NCBI RefSeq assembly: GCF_014879975.1
Contig: NZ_CP062500.1
Coordinates: 868,001 to 932,000, forward strand
From: Vibrio bathopelagicus
Lineage (GTDB): Bacteria; Pseudomonadota; Gammaproteobacteria; Enterobacterales; Vibrionaceae
Direction of reading: 5' to 3'
DNA: 64,000 nucleotides
The position numbers and the translations under genes were made by a program. The notes below the pieces were generated by a model. That model did not search any database and was not told the origin of the DNA. It saw nothing but the letters and a program-made list of their open reading frames with translations. This document shows positions 44,908-53,749 of the stretch, piece by piece; within the stretch, counting starts at the first letter, position 1; each line of letters begins with the position of its first letter.

Positions 44908-46788
44908 ATGGCGTCGGATCTTCTGAATGTAGGGGCACAAAGTGTTCTTACGGCTCAGAGACAACTAAACACCACAGGTCATAACATTTCTAACGCCAAC
45001 ACAGAGGGCTATAGCCGTCAGTCTGTGATTCAAGGTGTGAATGACCCGCGCCAGTACGGAGGTCAATCCTACGGTATGGGTGTGCATGTGGAAAATGTTC
45101 GCCGCTCTTGGGATCAGTTTGCCGTCAAAGAACTTAACTTATCGACAACCAATGCCGCCAACAAAGGCGATACCGAAGCCAACCTCGATATGCTGTCGAG
45201 CATGTTGTCGTCGGTCGCTTCAAAGAAGATTCCAGAAAACCTCAATGAATGGTTTGATTCTGTTAAGACACTCGCCGATACCCCGAATGATGTGGGTGCG
45301 CGTAAGGTCGTGTTAGAGAAAGCAGGGCTTGTAACAAAAACCCTGAATGAATTTCATGAAACGGTACGTCAACAGTCTGATTCCACGAATAAAAAGTTAG
45401 AAGTCGGCATTGAACGTGTTAACCAAATTGCGGTTGAGATTCGTGACGTTCAGCGTCTGATGATGCGAACACCAGGACCTCACAATGATTTACGAGATCA
45501 GCACGAAAAGCTGATCAATGAGCTATCTGGCTACACCAAAGTGACGGTAACACCGCGCTCTAATGCGGAAGGATTTAACGTCCATATTGGTAATGGTCAT
45601 ACCTTGGTTTCTGGTAGTGAAGCAAGTCAACTGAAGTTGGTTGATGGTTTACCTGATACGCATCAGCGTCGACTAGCAATAGTTGAAGGCAAGTCTTTGA
45701 AGCCGATTACCAGTAATGATATCGATGGGAAAATCGGTGCCATGCTCGATATGCGAGACGAACATATCCCTGACATCATGGATGAACTAGGACGTTTGGC
45801 AACAGCTTTCTCTGAGAAAGTAAACTCACTCCAATCACAAGGTTTGGATCTCAATGGCAACGTTGGCCAAGACATTTTCACCGATGTGAACTCTGAGCGG
45901 GTGGCGAAATCACGCGTGACGGCTGGTAGCCAATCAAAGGCTGATGTTGCCGTATATATTGATGACACCTCTGCCTTAAAAGGCGGCGAGTATGGCCTTA
46001 AGTATGACGGCAGTGATTATGTTGTGACTAAGCCTGACGGTGAAACGGTAAAAGTCAGCACTAATTCAGCAGGTAATGCTTTTTATCTAGATGGTATGCG
46101 AGTCGAAGTTCGAAACCCGCCTGAATTGGGTGAGAAGCTGTTACTGCGCCCAACTCGTAACTTTGCTGCTCAGATTCAGATGGAAACCAAAGACCCAAGA
46201 GATATTGCCGCACAAAGTTATGAGGCATCGACCACATTCGCGAAAGGCTCGGCGGGGTTCAAGATCCTAGCGGCCGGTCAATTGCGTGAGTTTGAAGTGA
46301 TTGTTTCACCAAAAGGTGAGCAGTTTGCCGTGACTGACCCGAAAGGCAATATTTTAATGCAGCCGCAGCCGTACCCACCTGAAGGGCCGGTTACGATTAA
46401 TGGCACGACTTTCGAGTTGACCTCTGGCGCTGTGGCAAACGATAAATTTACGGCAAACCTTGTCCCATCAGAGGGTGACAACGGTAACTTACGTAAGCTG
46501 CAAGATCTCCAAACTGGAAAGATCTTGAATGATGGTGAGTCTACGATTTTAGACCTTTACCACAACTTGAATACCAACACGGGCCTGAAAGCGTCGACGG
46601 CAAATCGCTTAAGCGACATTGCCACCTTAGAAAAGGAATCCGCTCAGGAACGTATTGCTTCTGTGTCGGGGGTTAACCTCGATGAAGAAGCGGCAAATAT
46701 GATGAAATTTCAGCAAGCGTACATGGCTTCCTCACGTATCATGCAAGCGGCCAATGATACGTTCAATACTATTTTGGCTCTGAGGTAG
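44908..46788 (+). CDS. flgK: Hook-filament junction protein FlgK
   Basis: A 626-residue junction protein (HAP1). The N-terminal motif TTGHNISNANTEGYSRQSV lies near residues 23-41 and the C-terminal helix reads MMKFQQAYMASSRIMQAAND. The start is at ATG 44908 after GGGGG; an in-frame TTG lies 8 codons upstream. It forms an operon with flgL, 9 bases downstream. It is longer than the enteric FlgK because of an extended variable domain. Confidence 0.95.
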   Translation: MASDLLNVGAQSVLTAQRQLNTTGHNISNANTEGYSRQSVIQGVNDPRQYGGQSYGMGVHVENVRRSWDQFAVKELNLSTTNAANKGDTEANLDMLSSMLSSVASKKIPENLNEWFDSVKTLADTPNDVGARKVVLEKAGLVTKTLNEFHETVRQQSDSTNKKLEVGIERVNQIAVEIRDVQRLMMRTPGPHNDLRDQHEKLINELSGYTKVTVTPRSNAEGFNVHIGNGHTLVSGSEASQLKLVDGLPDTHQRRLAIVEGKSLKPITSNDIDGKIGAMLDMRDEHIPDIMDELGRLATAFSEKVNSLQSQGLDLNGNVGQDIFTDVNSERVAKSRVTAGSQSKADVAVYIDDTSALKGGEYGLKYDGSDYVVTKPDGETVKVSTNSAGNAFYLDGMRVEVRNPPELGEKLLLRPTRNFAAQIQMETKDPRDIAAQSYEASTTFAKGSAGFKILAAGQLREFEVIVSPKGEQFAVTDPKGNILMQPQPYPPEGPVTINGTTFELTSGAVANDKFTANLVPSEGDNGNLRKLQDLQTGKILNDGESTILDLYHNLNTNTGLKASTANRLSDIATLEKESAQERIASVSGVNLDEEAANMMKFQQAYMASSRIMQAANDTFNTILALR

Positions 46789-46797
46789 GAAGTATAA

Positions 46798-47988
46798 ATG
46801 TTGAATCGTATTTCTAGCTTCCACAATTACCAATCTGTTCAGAACGACTTGCGCCGTCAAGAGAACAAGATACATCACAACCAAGCACAACTTGCCTCCG
46901 GTAAGAAGTTGCAGTCACCAAGTGATGATCCTTTGGCTACGCACTATTTACAAAATATTGGTCAGCAATCAGAGCAGCTTAAGCAATATAGTGACGCAAT
47001 AGTCTTGGTTCGTAATCGATTGGAGCATCACGAGGTATTGGTCTCCAATACCGAGGGCTTTGCTGATGAAGCAAAACGAACTGTAATGGAAATGATCAAC
47101 GGTGCGCTTTCCCCTGAAGACCGTTTAGCGAAAAAGCGTGAGATCCAAGAGTTAGCGAATAACTTCTTGCACTTGGCCAATTCTCAAGATGAGTCGGGTA
47201 ACTACACATTTGCAGGCACTAAGCCGAAAAATCAGCCTTTCTTTCGAGATAACGAAGGGAATGTGACGTATCAAGGTGATGACTATCAACGCAAGATGCG
47301 TGTAGCGAGTAGCTTCGAGATGGCGATGAATGATCCGGGCAGCAAGTTATTTATGGAAATAGATAACCCTTTTGGTGATTACGAACCTCAGTACGAGCTT
47401 GAACCCGCTTCTGAATTACTTTTGGAACGTGCGACGAACTCAGCTGAAGATGGATCAACGTATAAAGTGACGTTCGTTGATATGCAGACAGGAAATTATG
47501 CTTATCAACTTGAAAAAGATGGCGCAGTGGTGGCCGCGGAAGATTTTGATCCTTCGACTGGCATTGTCTATGAAGGGCTGAATATCCAAATAAAAGGCCA
47601 AATTACTAAAGGTGATTCGATTACCTTGGAACCGCGAGAGACCTTCTCTATCTTTGATACGTTCAAAGAAGCTGCTGAGCAGGCTGAAAACCCGGTATCG
47701 GATGCATCAGCAACTGCGAAATTGCACCAAGTAACCGAAGAGTTCCACGCTGCGTTTATCCATTTGACCAAGGCAAGAACCGATGTTGGTGCGCGTTTAA
47801 GTACGCTAGATATTCAAGAGCAACAACATGAAGACTTTAAGTTGTCTTTGGCGAAAGCAAAAAGCAACTTTGAAGACTTGGATTACTCGAAGGCCATCAT
47901 TGAATTCAATGAAAACTCTCGAGCATTGCAAGCTTCTCAACAAGCGTTTGGTAAAACTAAAGACCTGACCTTGTTTAATTATATTTAA
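46798..47988 (+). CDS. flgL: Hook-filament junction protein FlgL
   Basis: A 396-residue junction protein (HAP3) with flagellin-like ends: NQAQLASGKKLQSPSDDPLA near residues 28-47 and a C-terminal helical segment (YSKAIIEFNENSRALQASQQ). It connects FlgK to the flagellin filament. No strong terminator is visible after it. Confidence 0.94.
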   Translation: MLNRISSFHNYQSVQNDLRRQENKIHHNQAQLASGKKLQSPSDDPLATHYLQNIGQQSEQLKQYSDAIVLVRNRLEHHEVLVSNTEGFADEAKRTVMEMINGALSPEDRLAKKREIQELANNFLHLANSQDESGNYTFAGTKPKNQPFFRDNEGNVTYQGDDYQRKMRVASSFEMAMNDPGSKLFMEIDNPFGDYEPQYELEPASELLLERATNSAEDGSTYKVTFVDMQTGNYAYQLEKDGAVVAAEDFDPSTGIVYEGLNIQIKGQITKGDSITLEPRETFSIFDTFKEAAEQAENPVSDASATAKLHQVTEEFHAAFIHLTKARTDVGARLSTLDIQEQQHEDFKLSLAKAKSNFEDLDYSKAIIEFNENSRALQASQQAFGKTKDLTLFNYI

Positions 47989-48123
47989 TGATCAATCAGT
48001 ATTTAGTGGTGAATTAACACTCACCATTGAAGTTAGATTCTATGCCATATGTGCTATGCCGTATGCGCGAATCACTTCAAATTTTGCCGGGTTTTTATAC
48101 AGGATATCATCTGTTTGAGAATA

Positions 48124-48146
48124 GCGGCAAAAAGCGGCAATAGGCG
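48124..48146 (+). promoter_or_regulatory. Candidate FlrC/FlrA enhancer element of the first flagellin gene
   Basis: Two GCGGCAA copies (48124-48130 and 48134-48140) are ten bases apart, about one helical turn. The second extends to GCGGCAATAGG, identical to the flgF element. It lies about 111 bases upstream of the sigma-54-like site. Confidence 0.45.
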
Positions 48147-48254
48147 AATGAAGGTACTTTTCGTTCCCCAAGCTAGTTAAATCAAATCGAGTTAAGTTTT
48201 AATTTAAGTGATTGATTTTATGTATATTAAAAATTAATCAAAACAGTATCAAAC

Positions 48255-48272
48255 TTGGCATATAACTTGTAT
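48255..48272 (+). promoter_or_regulatory. Sigma-54-like promoter of the first flagellin gene
   Basis: TTGGCATATAACTTGTAT has GG (48257-48258), ten bases, then GT where GC is expected. In V. cholerae the core flagellin flaA is the only sigma-54/FlrC-dependent flagellin, so this position makes sense despite the imperfect -12. Confidence 0.6.
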
Positions 48273-48411
48273 CTGTGTTGGTCATAAAATGATTTATACA
48301 GATCTTAAACCCTGTATAGGGTTTAGCGAGTAATACACGGTCAGTGCTTATCCATATGAGAGTAAAGCTGGCCGCTTCGCAGAAAGTTTGCGAACTCATA
48401 AGGAGAGCAAA

Positions 48412-49548
48412 ATGGCTATTAATGTAAGCACTAACGTTTCTGCTATGACAGCACAGCGTTACCTGAATAAAGCGTCTAATGATTTAGCGACCTCTATGGA
48501 GCGTTTGTCATCAGGGCATAAAATCAACAGCGCGAAAGATGATGCAGCCGGTCTGCAAATCTCTAACCGTTTAACGGCACAATCACGTGGTTTAGACGTG
48601 GCAATGCGTAATGCCAATGATGGTATTTCAATTGCACAAACCGCTGAAGGCGCGATGAATGAATCAACCAACGTACTACAACGTATGCGTGATCTGGCGA
48701 TTCAATCATCAAACGGTACGAACTCGGCTGCGGAGCGTACAGCGCTAAATGAAGAGTCTTCGGCACTTCAAGATGAGCTAAACCGTATCGCTGAAACGAC
48801 CTCGTTTGGTGGCCGTCGTCTGTTGAATGGTTCATTTGGTGAAGCATCTTTCCAGATTGGTTCTAGTTCTGGTGAAGCAATGATTATGGGACTCACTAGT
48901 GTTCGTGCTGATGATTTCCGTATGGGCGGTACTACGTTCGATTCTGAAAATGGTAAAGATAAAAGCTGGGAAGTGCCGCCAACCGCGAGCGACCTTAAGT
49001 TTGAATTCAGAACCAAAGCAGGTGAAGACATCGTTTTAGATATCAATACCAAAGCGGGTGATGATATCGAAGAGCTTGCTACTTACATTAATGGTCAATC
49101 TGATCTTGTTAACGCATCGGTTACCGATGATGGTCGCATACAACTATTCGTTGCTGAACCTGACCTTGACGGTGCAATGTCGATCTCTGGTGGCCTAGCA
49201 TCTGAGCTAGGTATTAAGAGTGAAGGCCGTGCAACATCGGTTCAAGATATCAGCCTGACTAGCGTTGCAGGTTCACAAAACGCAATCAGCGTAATTGATT
49301 CTGCAATGAAGTACGTAGATTCACAGCGTGCTGATTTGGGTGCTAAACAGAACCGTCTAAGCCACAGTATTAATAACTTGGCAAACGTTCAAGAGAACGT
49401 AGACGCTTCTAACAGCCGAATCAAAGATACGGACTTTGCGAAAGAGACGACGCAAATGACCAAGTCACAAATTCTGCAACAAGCAGGTACTTCGATACTT
49501 GCTCAAGCAAAACAGTTGCCTAACTCTGCAATGACACTATTGCAATAG
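48412..49548 (+). CDS. Flagellin (likely core, FlaA-type)
   Basis: A 378-residue filament subunit. Conserved D0/D1 ends ([20 protein letters not shown] near residues 29-48, and [20 protein letters not shown] at the C-terminus) flank a variable centre. A strong AAGGAGAG precedes ATG 48412. It differs from the next two flagellins in the D1 region ([19 protein letters not shown] against their shared [19 protein letters not shown]). It alone has an upstream sigma-54-type signal, which suggests the essential, early-made subunit. Confidence 0.93.
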   Translation: MAINVSTNVSAMTAQRYLNKASNDLATSMERLSSGHKINSAKDDAAGLQISNRLTAQSRGLDVAMRNANDGISIAQTAEGAMNESTNVLQRMRDLAIQSSNGTNSAAERTALNEESSALQDELNRIAETTSFGGRRLLNGSFGEASFQIGSSSGEAMIMGLTSVRADDFRMGGTTFDSENGKDKSWEVPPTASDLKFEFRTKAGEDIVLDINTKAGDDIEELATYINGQSDLVNASVTDDGRIQLFVAEPDLDGAMSISGGLASELGIKSEGRATSVQDISLTSVAGSQNAISVIDSAMKYVDSQRADLGAKQNRLSHSINNLANVQENVDASNSRIKDTDFAKETTQMTKSQILQQAGTSILAQAKQLPNSAMTLLQ

Positions 49549-49739
49549 TTATTGGTTGAACTTGCTGCTCCTGTTCAGACGTGAGCCATGCAGCAAGGGA
49601 AACTGGCAAGCATACTTACTATGAGTGTTTAGCTCTCTCATCTCTCACCTGCTATTCATTTTTACGGTAAGAATGCAACGGCGCGTCAGAAATGTGTTCA
49701 TTTCTCGATGATCTCCACACAGGCTCTGACCTGCCAACT

Positions 49740-49775
49740 AGCCCCGGTTCTCTCAAAGGAAAAGGGGCTTTTTCC
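49740..49775 (+). terminator. Terminator after the first flagellin gene
   Basis: AGCCCC (49740-49745) pairs with GGGGCT (49764-49769), followed by TTTTT. It lies about 190 bases past the stop codon, leaving a long 3' untranslated region. Confidence 0.8.
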
Positions 49776-50126
49776 TTTCTGTTTCCTATCTTTCTGATTT
49801 CTAAATTTTTGTTTTCCTGTCTTTTGCGTTTCCTGCTGGCTTCTAACTTTAGGTTTCTGATCTTTTACGTTTCAATTCAACCCATTTTCTTCGTTATAAA
49901 TGTTCTGCTTGGCTAGATGAATTGCACAATCTTTATGCCCATCTGCGACCTTTGGTGATTGATCATTTCTGAGCGTTGACCAATCTTAACGACAGTTAGC
50001 GTGTTTTTTGAACAAAGCAGGATCTTTAGCCAATTAAATCCAATAGCGGTTTTAGAAAAACATTAAATTTAACCTACTGATAAATATCAAATTAATATTT
50101 TATTTGTGGTTTTTTAAAAGTTTTTC

Positions 50127-50153
50127 TAAAGCTTCGGGATTTTGAGCCGTTAT
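50127..50153 (+). promoter_or_regulatory. Sigma-28 promoter of the second flagellin gene
   Basis: TAAAGCTT, eleven bases, then GCCGTTAT. The consensus is TAAAGTTT-N11-GCCGATAA. Spacing is exact with one mismatch in each of the main blocks. Confidence 0.85.
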
Positions 50154-50178
50154 TAAAAGTAACTTTGAGAGAACTACT

Positions 50179-50217
50179 TGGTTTTCCGAGACGTCGGAAA
50201 CCGCTATACCGGAAAAT
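50179..50217 (+). promoter_or_regulatory. Two mutually exclusive hairpins in a flagellin mRNA leader
   Basis: GGTTTTCCG (50180-50188) can pair with CGGAAACC (50195-50202). Its TTTTCCG part can instead pair with CGGAAAA (50210-50216), which ends 4 bases before the ribosome-binding site (TTGGAGAAA, 50221-50229). The leader is short and the start codon is at 50235. Structure switching or mRNA stabilisation is inferred. Confidence 0.5.
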
Positions 50218-50234
50218 CAATTGGAGAAATCACC

Positions 50235-51368
50235 ATGGCAGTGAATGTAAATACAAACGTTTCAGCGATGACAGCGCAACGTTACCTAAACAACGCAAAC
50301 AGCGCACAACAAACATCAATGGAGCGTCTAGCTTCAGGCTCAAAAATCAACAGCGCAAAAGATGACGCAGCGGGCCTACAAATCTCTAACCGTTTGAACG
50401 TTCAGAGCCGCGGCCTTGATGTTGCAGTACGTAACGCGAACGACGGTATCTCGATTGCACAAACTGCTGAAGGTGCAATGAACGAGACGACTAACATCCT
50501 GCAACGTATGCGTGATTTGTCTCTACAATCTTCAAACGGCTCAAACTCAAAATCTGAGCGTGTAGCGATTCAAGAAGAAGTAACAGCACTGAACGACGAA
50601 CTGAACCGTATCGCGGAAACCACGTCTTTTGGTGGTAACAAGCTGCTCAACGGTACTCACGGTACTAAATCATTCCAAATCGGTGCGGATAACGGTGAAG
50701 CGGTAATGCTTCAACTGAAAGACATGCGCTCTGATAACGCTCAGATGGGTGGTAAGAGCTACCAAACTGAGAACGCGAAAGACAAAGACTGGAACGTTCA
50801 AGCTGGCGCAAACGACCTAAAAATGTCGTTCACTGATAACTTCGGCCAAGCGCAAGAAATCGATGTGTCTGCGAAAGCGGGTGACGACATCGAAGAGCTA
50901 GCAACGTACATCAACGGTCAACAAGATTCTGTTAAAGCGTCTGTAACTGAAGACGGTAAGCTACAAATGTTTACTGGTAACAACAAAGTTGAAGGCGAAG
51001 TAGCATTCTCTGGCAGCCTTGCTAGCGAACTAGGCATGCAACCTGGCAAAGATGTAACGGTTGATACTATCGACGTAACATCAGTTGGCGGCGCACAAGA
51101 GTCTGTAGCAGTTATCGATGCGGCACTTAAGTACGTAGACAGCCACCGTGCTGAACTGGGTGCTTTCCAAAACCGTTTCGACCACGCTATCAGCAACTTA
51201 GACAACATTAACGAGAACGTTAACGCATCTAAGAGCCGTATTAAAGATACCGATTTCGCGAAAGAAACGACTCAGATGACCAAGTCTCAGATCCTTTCTC
51301 AAGCTTCAAGCTCGATTCTTGCTCAAGCGAAGCAAGCACCGAACTCGGCACTTAGCCTACTAGGTTAA
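50235..51368 (+). CDS. Flagellin (late, sigma-28-dependent type)
   Basis: A 377-residue filament subunit with intact D0/D1 ends ([41 protein letters not shown], ending ALSLLG). The start is at ATG 50235 with TTGGAGAAA upstream; the in-frame upstream extension is the mRNA leader and not protein. It shares long identical stretches with the next flagellin at both ends but differs in the surface-exposed middle. Codon use is that of a highly expressed gene. Confidence 0.94.
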   Translation: MAVNVNTNVSAMTAQRYLNNANSAQQTSMERLASGSKINSAKDDAAGLQISNRLNVQSRGLDVAVRNANDGISIAQTAEGAMNETTNILQRMRDLSLQSSNGSNSKSERVAIQEEVTALNDELNRIAETTSFGGNKLLNGTHGTKSFQIGADNGEAVMLQLKDMRSDNAQMGGKSYQTENAKDKDWNVQAGANDLKMSFTDNFGQAQEIDVSAKAGDDIEELATYINGQQDSVKASVTEDGKLQMFTGNNKVEGEVAFSGSLASELGMQPGKDVTVDTIDVTSVGGAQESVAVIDAALKYVDSHRAELGAFQNRFDHAISNLDNINENVNASKSRIKDTDFAKETTQMTKSQILSQASSSILAQAKQAPNSALSLLG

Positions 51369-51450
51369 TCGATTGAAAGGCCACGTTGATCATAAGCGTT
51401 AACGTTAGGCTTCCACAAATTAGCTCGTGGTGAGAGATGAGCGCTAAACA

Positions 51451-51475
51451 GACCCAGCTTCGGCTGGGTTTTTTA
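51451..51475 (+). terminator. Terminator after the second flagellin gene
   Basis: GACCCAGC, a TTCG tetraloop, then GCTGGGTT running into TTTTT. Confidence 0.92.
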
Positions 51476-51538
51476 TTGCCTGTTATTTGGTAAAAGAAGG
51501 TCTTGGGAAATAGTAGGATTGGTGATCAGGAGCAAAAG

Positions 51539-51796
51539 TGAGATTCCCTATCACGTTCGTTCCTCACAGTAGGGAATGACGGGATCGGGAAATGATAATT
51601 TCATCACTTATTGTACCGAAGCTACCTTTCGTCATTCCAGAACCGAGTAAAAGGAGGTATCAGGAATCTGACTTTTAATGAGAGGACTTGTTTAGTTCTT
51701 GCTTACCATTTTAGGGAATGACGAACTACTCATTAGTCGATGAGGAGATTCATCGTCATCCCAGAATCGAGTAGAACGAGATATCGGGGATCTCAG
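51539..51796. repeat. Cluster of three related ~43-base repeats between flagellin genes
   Basis: Copies at 51631-51671 and 51755-51796 are direct repeats that share GTCAT[TC]CCAGAA and [AG]TATC[AG]GG. A third at about 51539-51580 is inverted; on the minus strand it begins GTCATTCCC and ends GGGAATCTCA. Short inverted copies of TAGGGAATGACG lie between them. This looks like degraded copies of a dispersed palindromic repeat and not coding DNA. The rest of the 721-base gap up to 52089 holds only the third flagellin's promoter and leader. Confidence 0.65.
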
Positions 51797-51932
51797 TTGG
51801 TTTTTGTATTCAATCCCATGCTTATTAATCTAAGCAAGCGGGGAACTTTAGCGAATGTCGCTCTATTAATTGAAGCCCGATCACACTTTTCTTTGTTGTT
51901 GAAAAGAATACGAAAAAAAGCACATTTTTTAT

Positions 51933-51959
51933 TAAAGCTTCTACTTAAGGGGCCGTTAA
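51933..51959 (+). promoter_or_regulatory. Sigma-28 promoter of the third flagellin gene
   Basis: TAAAGCTT, eleven bases, then GCCGTTAA. The -35 block is identical to that of the second flagellin. It lies about 130 bases before the start, implying a leader of about 120 bases. Confidence 0.87.
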
Positions 51960-52089
51960 AGGGATTGAGAGAAATGATATGTACCAATGTAAGGTGAGAG
52001 AGACACTGGTGCATAAACAAAATTGACATGTATTTGTGTGAGGTGAGAGTCACATAAGTGCATTAAAAAATGCCTAAAGGAGATCAACT

Positions 52090-53220
52090 ATGGCGATTAA
52101 TGTAAGCACTAATGTGTCTGCAATGACGGCTCAGCGCTACCTAAATAGCGCGGCTGAAGGTACTCAAAAATCAATGGAGCGTTTGTCTTCTGGCTATAAA
52201 ATCAATAGCGCAAAAGATGATGCTGCAGGCCTACAAATCTCTAACCGCTTAACGTCGCAAAGCCGTGGCCTAGATATGGCTGTGAAAAACGCGAATGACG
52301 GTATCTCTATTGCACAGACAGCTGAAGGTGCAATGAATGAGTCAACCAACATCCTGCAACGTATGCGTGACCTTTCTCTTCAATCTTCAAATGGTTCAAA
52401 CAGCAAATCTGAACGTGTTGCGATCCAAGAAGAAGTCTCTGCTCTAAACACTGAACTTAACCGTATCGCTGAAACGACCTCTTTTGGTGGTAACAAGCTT
52501 CTTAACGGTACTTACGGTAGCCAATCTTTCCAAATCGGTGCTGATTCTGGTGAAGCAGTAATGCTAACGATGAACAACATGCGTACCGACACTCAAGACA
52601 TGGGTGGCAAAAGCTACGGTGTTACTGAAGGTAAAGATGCTTCATGGCGTGTTGCTGCGGGCTCTGACCTAACGATCAAATACAACGATAAGTTTGGTGA
52701 AGCACAAGAGTTGTCTATTTCTGCGAAGGAAGGCAACGATATGGAAGAGCTAGCAACTTACATCAACGGTCAAAGCCAAGACGTAAAAGCGTCGGTAGGC
52801 GAAGGCGGCAAACTGCAACTTTTCGCTTCAAGCCAAAAAGTTGAAGGCGATGTTGAGTTCGGCGGCAGCCTTGCTGGTGAACTTGGTATTGGTGCAGCTA
52901 AAGACGTGACGGTTAACGATATCGATGTAACTTCTGTTGCTGGTGCAAACGAAGCGGTATCTATCATTGATGGCGCACTAAAATCTGTTGATAGTAACCG
53001 TGCTTCTCTTGGTGCTTTCCAAAACCGTTTTGACCACGCAATCAGCAACTTAGATAACATCAACGAAAACGTTAATGCATCTAAGAGCCGTATCAAAGAT
53101 ACTGATTACGCGAAAGAAACGACAGCAATGACGAAGTCTCAAATCCTACAACAGGCGAGTACTTCTATCCTAGCTCAAGCAAAACAATCACCATCAGCAG
53201 CTCTAAGCTTATTGGGCTAA
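52090..53220 (+). CDS. Flagellin (late, sigma-28-dependent type)
   Basis: A 376-residue filament subunit. The N-terminal [20 protein letters not shown] and C-terminal [20 protein letters not shown] with terminal LLG are intact. AAAGGAGA precedes the ATG. It is closest to the preceding flagellin, with which it shares the whole segment around [20 protein letters not shown]. It is followed by a short hairpin and then flaG. Vibrio filaments mix several flagellins. Confidence 0.94.
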   Translation: MAINVSTNVSAMTAQRYLNSAAEGTQKSMERLSSGYKINSAKDDAAGLQISNRLTSQSRGLDMAVKNANDGISIAQTAEGAMNESTNILQRMRDLSLQSSNGSNSKSERVAIQEEVSALNTELNRIAETTSFGGNKLLNGTYGSQSFQIGADSGEAVMLTMNNMRTDTQDMGGKSYGVTEGKDASWRVAAGSDLTIKYNDKFGEAQELSISAKEGNDMEELATYINGQSQDVKASVGEGGKLQLFASSQKVEGDVEFGGSLAGELGIGAAKDVTVNDIDVTSVAGANEAVSIIDGALKSVDSNRASLGAFQNRFDHAISNLDNINENVNASKSRIKDTDYAKETTAMTKSQILQQASTSILAQAKQSPSAALSLLG

Positions 53221-53242
53221 ACTTACTTCGGTAAGTAGCGGT

Positions 53243-53268
53243 AAACTCTACTTTGGGTAGAGTTTTAC
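53243..53268 (+). terminator. Terminator between the third flagellin gene and flaG
   Basis: AAACTCTAC (53243-53251) and GTAGAGTTT (53257-53265) form a perfect 9-bp stem with a five-base loop and a short T-run. Some read-through into flaG is likely. Confidence 0.8.
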
Positions 53269-53301
53269 TGTATGGCTCACAAAGGAGGGAGGGAGACTGT
53301 T

Positions 53302-53727
53302 ATGGAAATACCATCCAACGCATCGAACATCCAGCCTTATGGCTCACCTAATGGCATTAAATTTGCAAGCGATGAAGGTAGTAGTGCGTCGAGTGTTTCT
53401 CGACTGAAAGAAGCAACATCCTATGGCAAGGTAGAGAAATCGAAAGAAGAGGCTACCGAAGCGGCGATTCAATTGGCTCAAGTTAGACAAGAGTTGAATG
53501 ATGAGGAGCGAGTCAAGATGGTAGAGAAGGTGAACGAGTTCATATCTTCTCTCAATAAAGGTGTTGCCTTTAAAGTCGATGAAGAATCGGGGAGAGATGT
53601 GGTCACCATTTATGAGACCACAACTGGCGATATTATTCGTCAGATTCCTGATGAAGAAATGCTTGAAATTCTAAGACGCCTAGCAGCCCAAAACTCAAAT
53701 AGTAGAATATTTGAGGTGAAGGTTTAA
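53302..53727 (+). CDS. flaG: Flagellar protein FlaG
   Basis: A 141-residue protein. The C-terminal FlaG domain (FISSLNKGVAFKVDEESGRD, then RQIPDEEMLEILRRL) is complete. FlaG affects filament length in several bacteria; the mechanism is unclear. ATG 53302 fits better than the in-frame ATG at 53272 because the purine-rich GGAGGGAGGGAG lies between them. It sits directly ahead of fliD, as in other vibrios. Confidence 0.9.
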   Translation: MEIPSNASNIQPYGSPNGIKFASDEGSSASSVSRLKEATSYGKVEKSKEEATEAAIQLAQVRQELNDEERVKMVEKVNEFISSLNKGVAFKVDEESGRDVVTIYETTTGDIIRQIPDEEMLEILRRLAAQNSNSRIFEVKV

Positions 53728-53749
53728 GTCGTATTATTGAGGTGGTTTA

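Larger units (their letters stand above)
47989..48411 (+). promoter_or_regulatory. flgL-flagellin intergenic region
   Basis: These 423 bases contain a GCGGC-rich element (48124-48146) and a sigma-54 near-match (48255-48272). They also include a leader of about 130 bases ahead of the flagellin start. No small reading frame is convincing. The G/C-rich element is the candidate enhancer shared with flgF. Confidence 0.55.
49549..50234. other. Long intergenic region between the first and second flagellin genes
   Basis: These 686 bases hold the distal terminator at 49740-49775, a strongly pyrimidine-rich stretch to about 49900, AT-rich DNA, the sigma-28 promoter (50127-50153) and a structured leader (50179-50216). 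I found no believable protein-coding gene in it. A small RNA in 49560-49775 is possible but has no direct support. Confidence 0.5.

Noticed and set aside
49692..49916. Possible 74-residue hydrophobic protein after the first flagellin
   Set aside because: Its phenylalanine-rich sequence is just translation of the terminator and the pyrimidine-rich tract; there is no ribosome-binding site.
51740..52053. Small open frames on both strands before the third flagellin
   Set aside because: They run through the repeat unit and the sigma-28 promoter and have no start signals.
52770..53096. Reverse-strand open frames inside flagellin and flagellar genes
   Set aside because: These mirror strong codon bias of the forward genes, lack ribosome-binding sites and show no domain-like sequence. 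The same holds for other antisense frames across the window.
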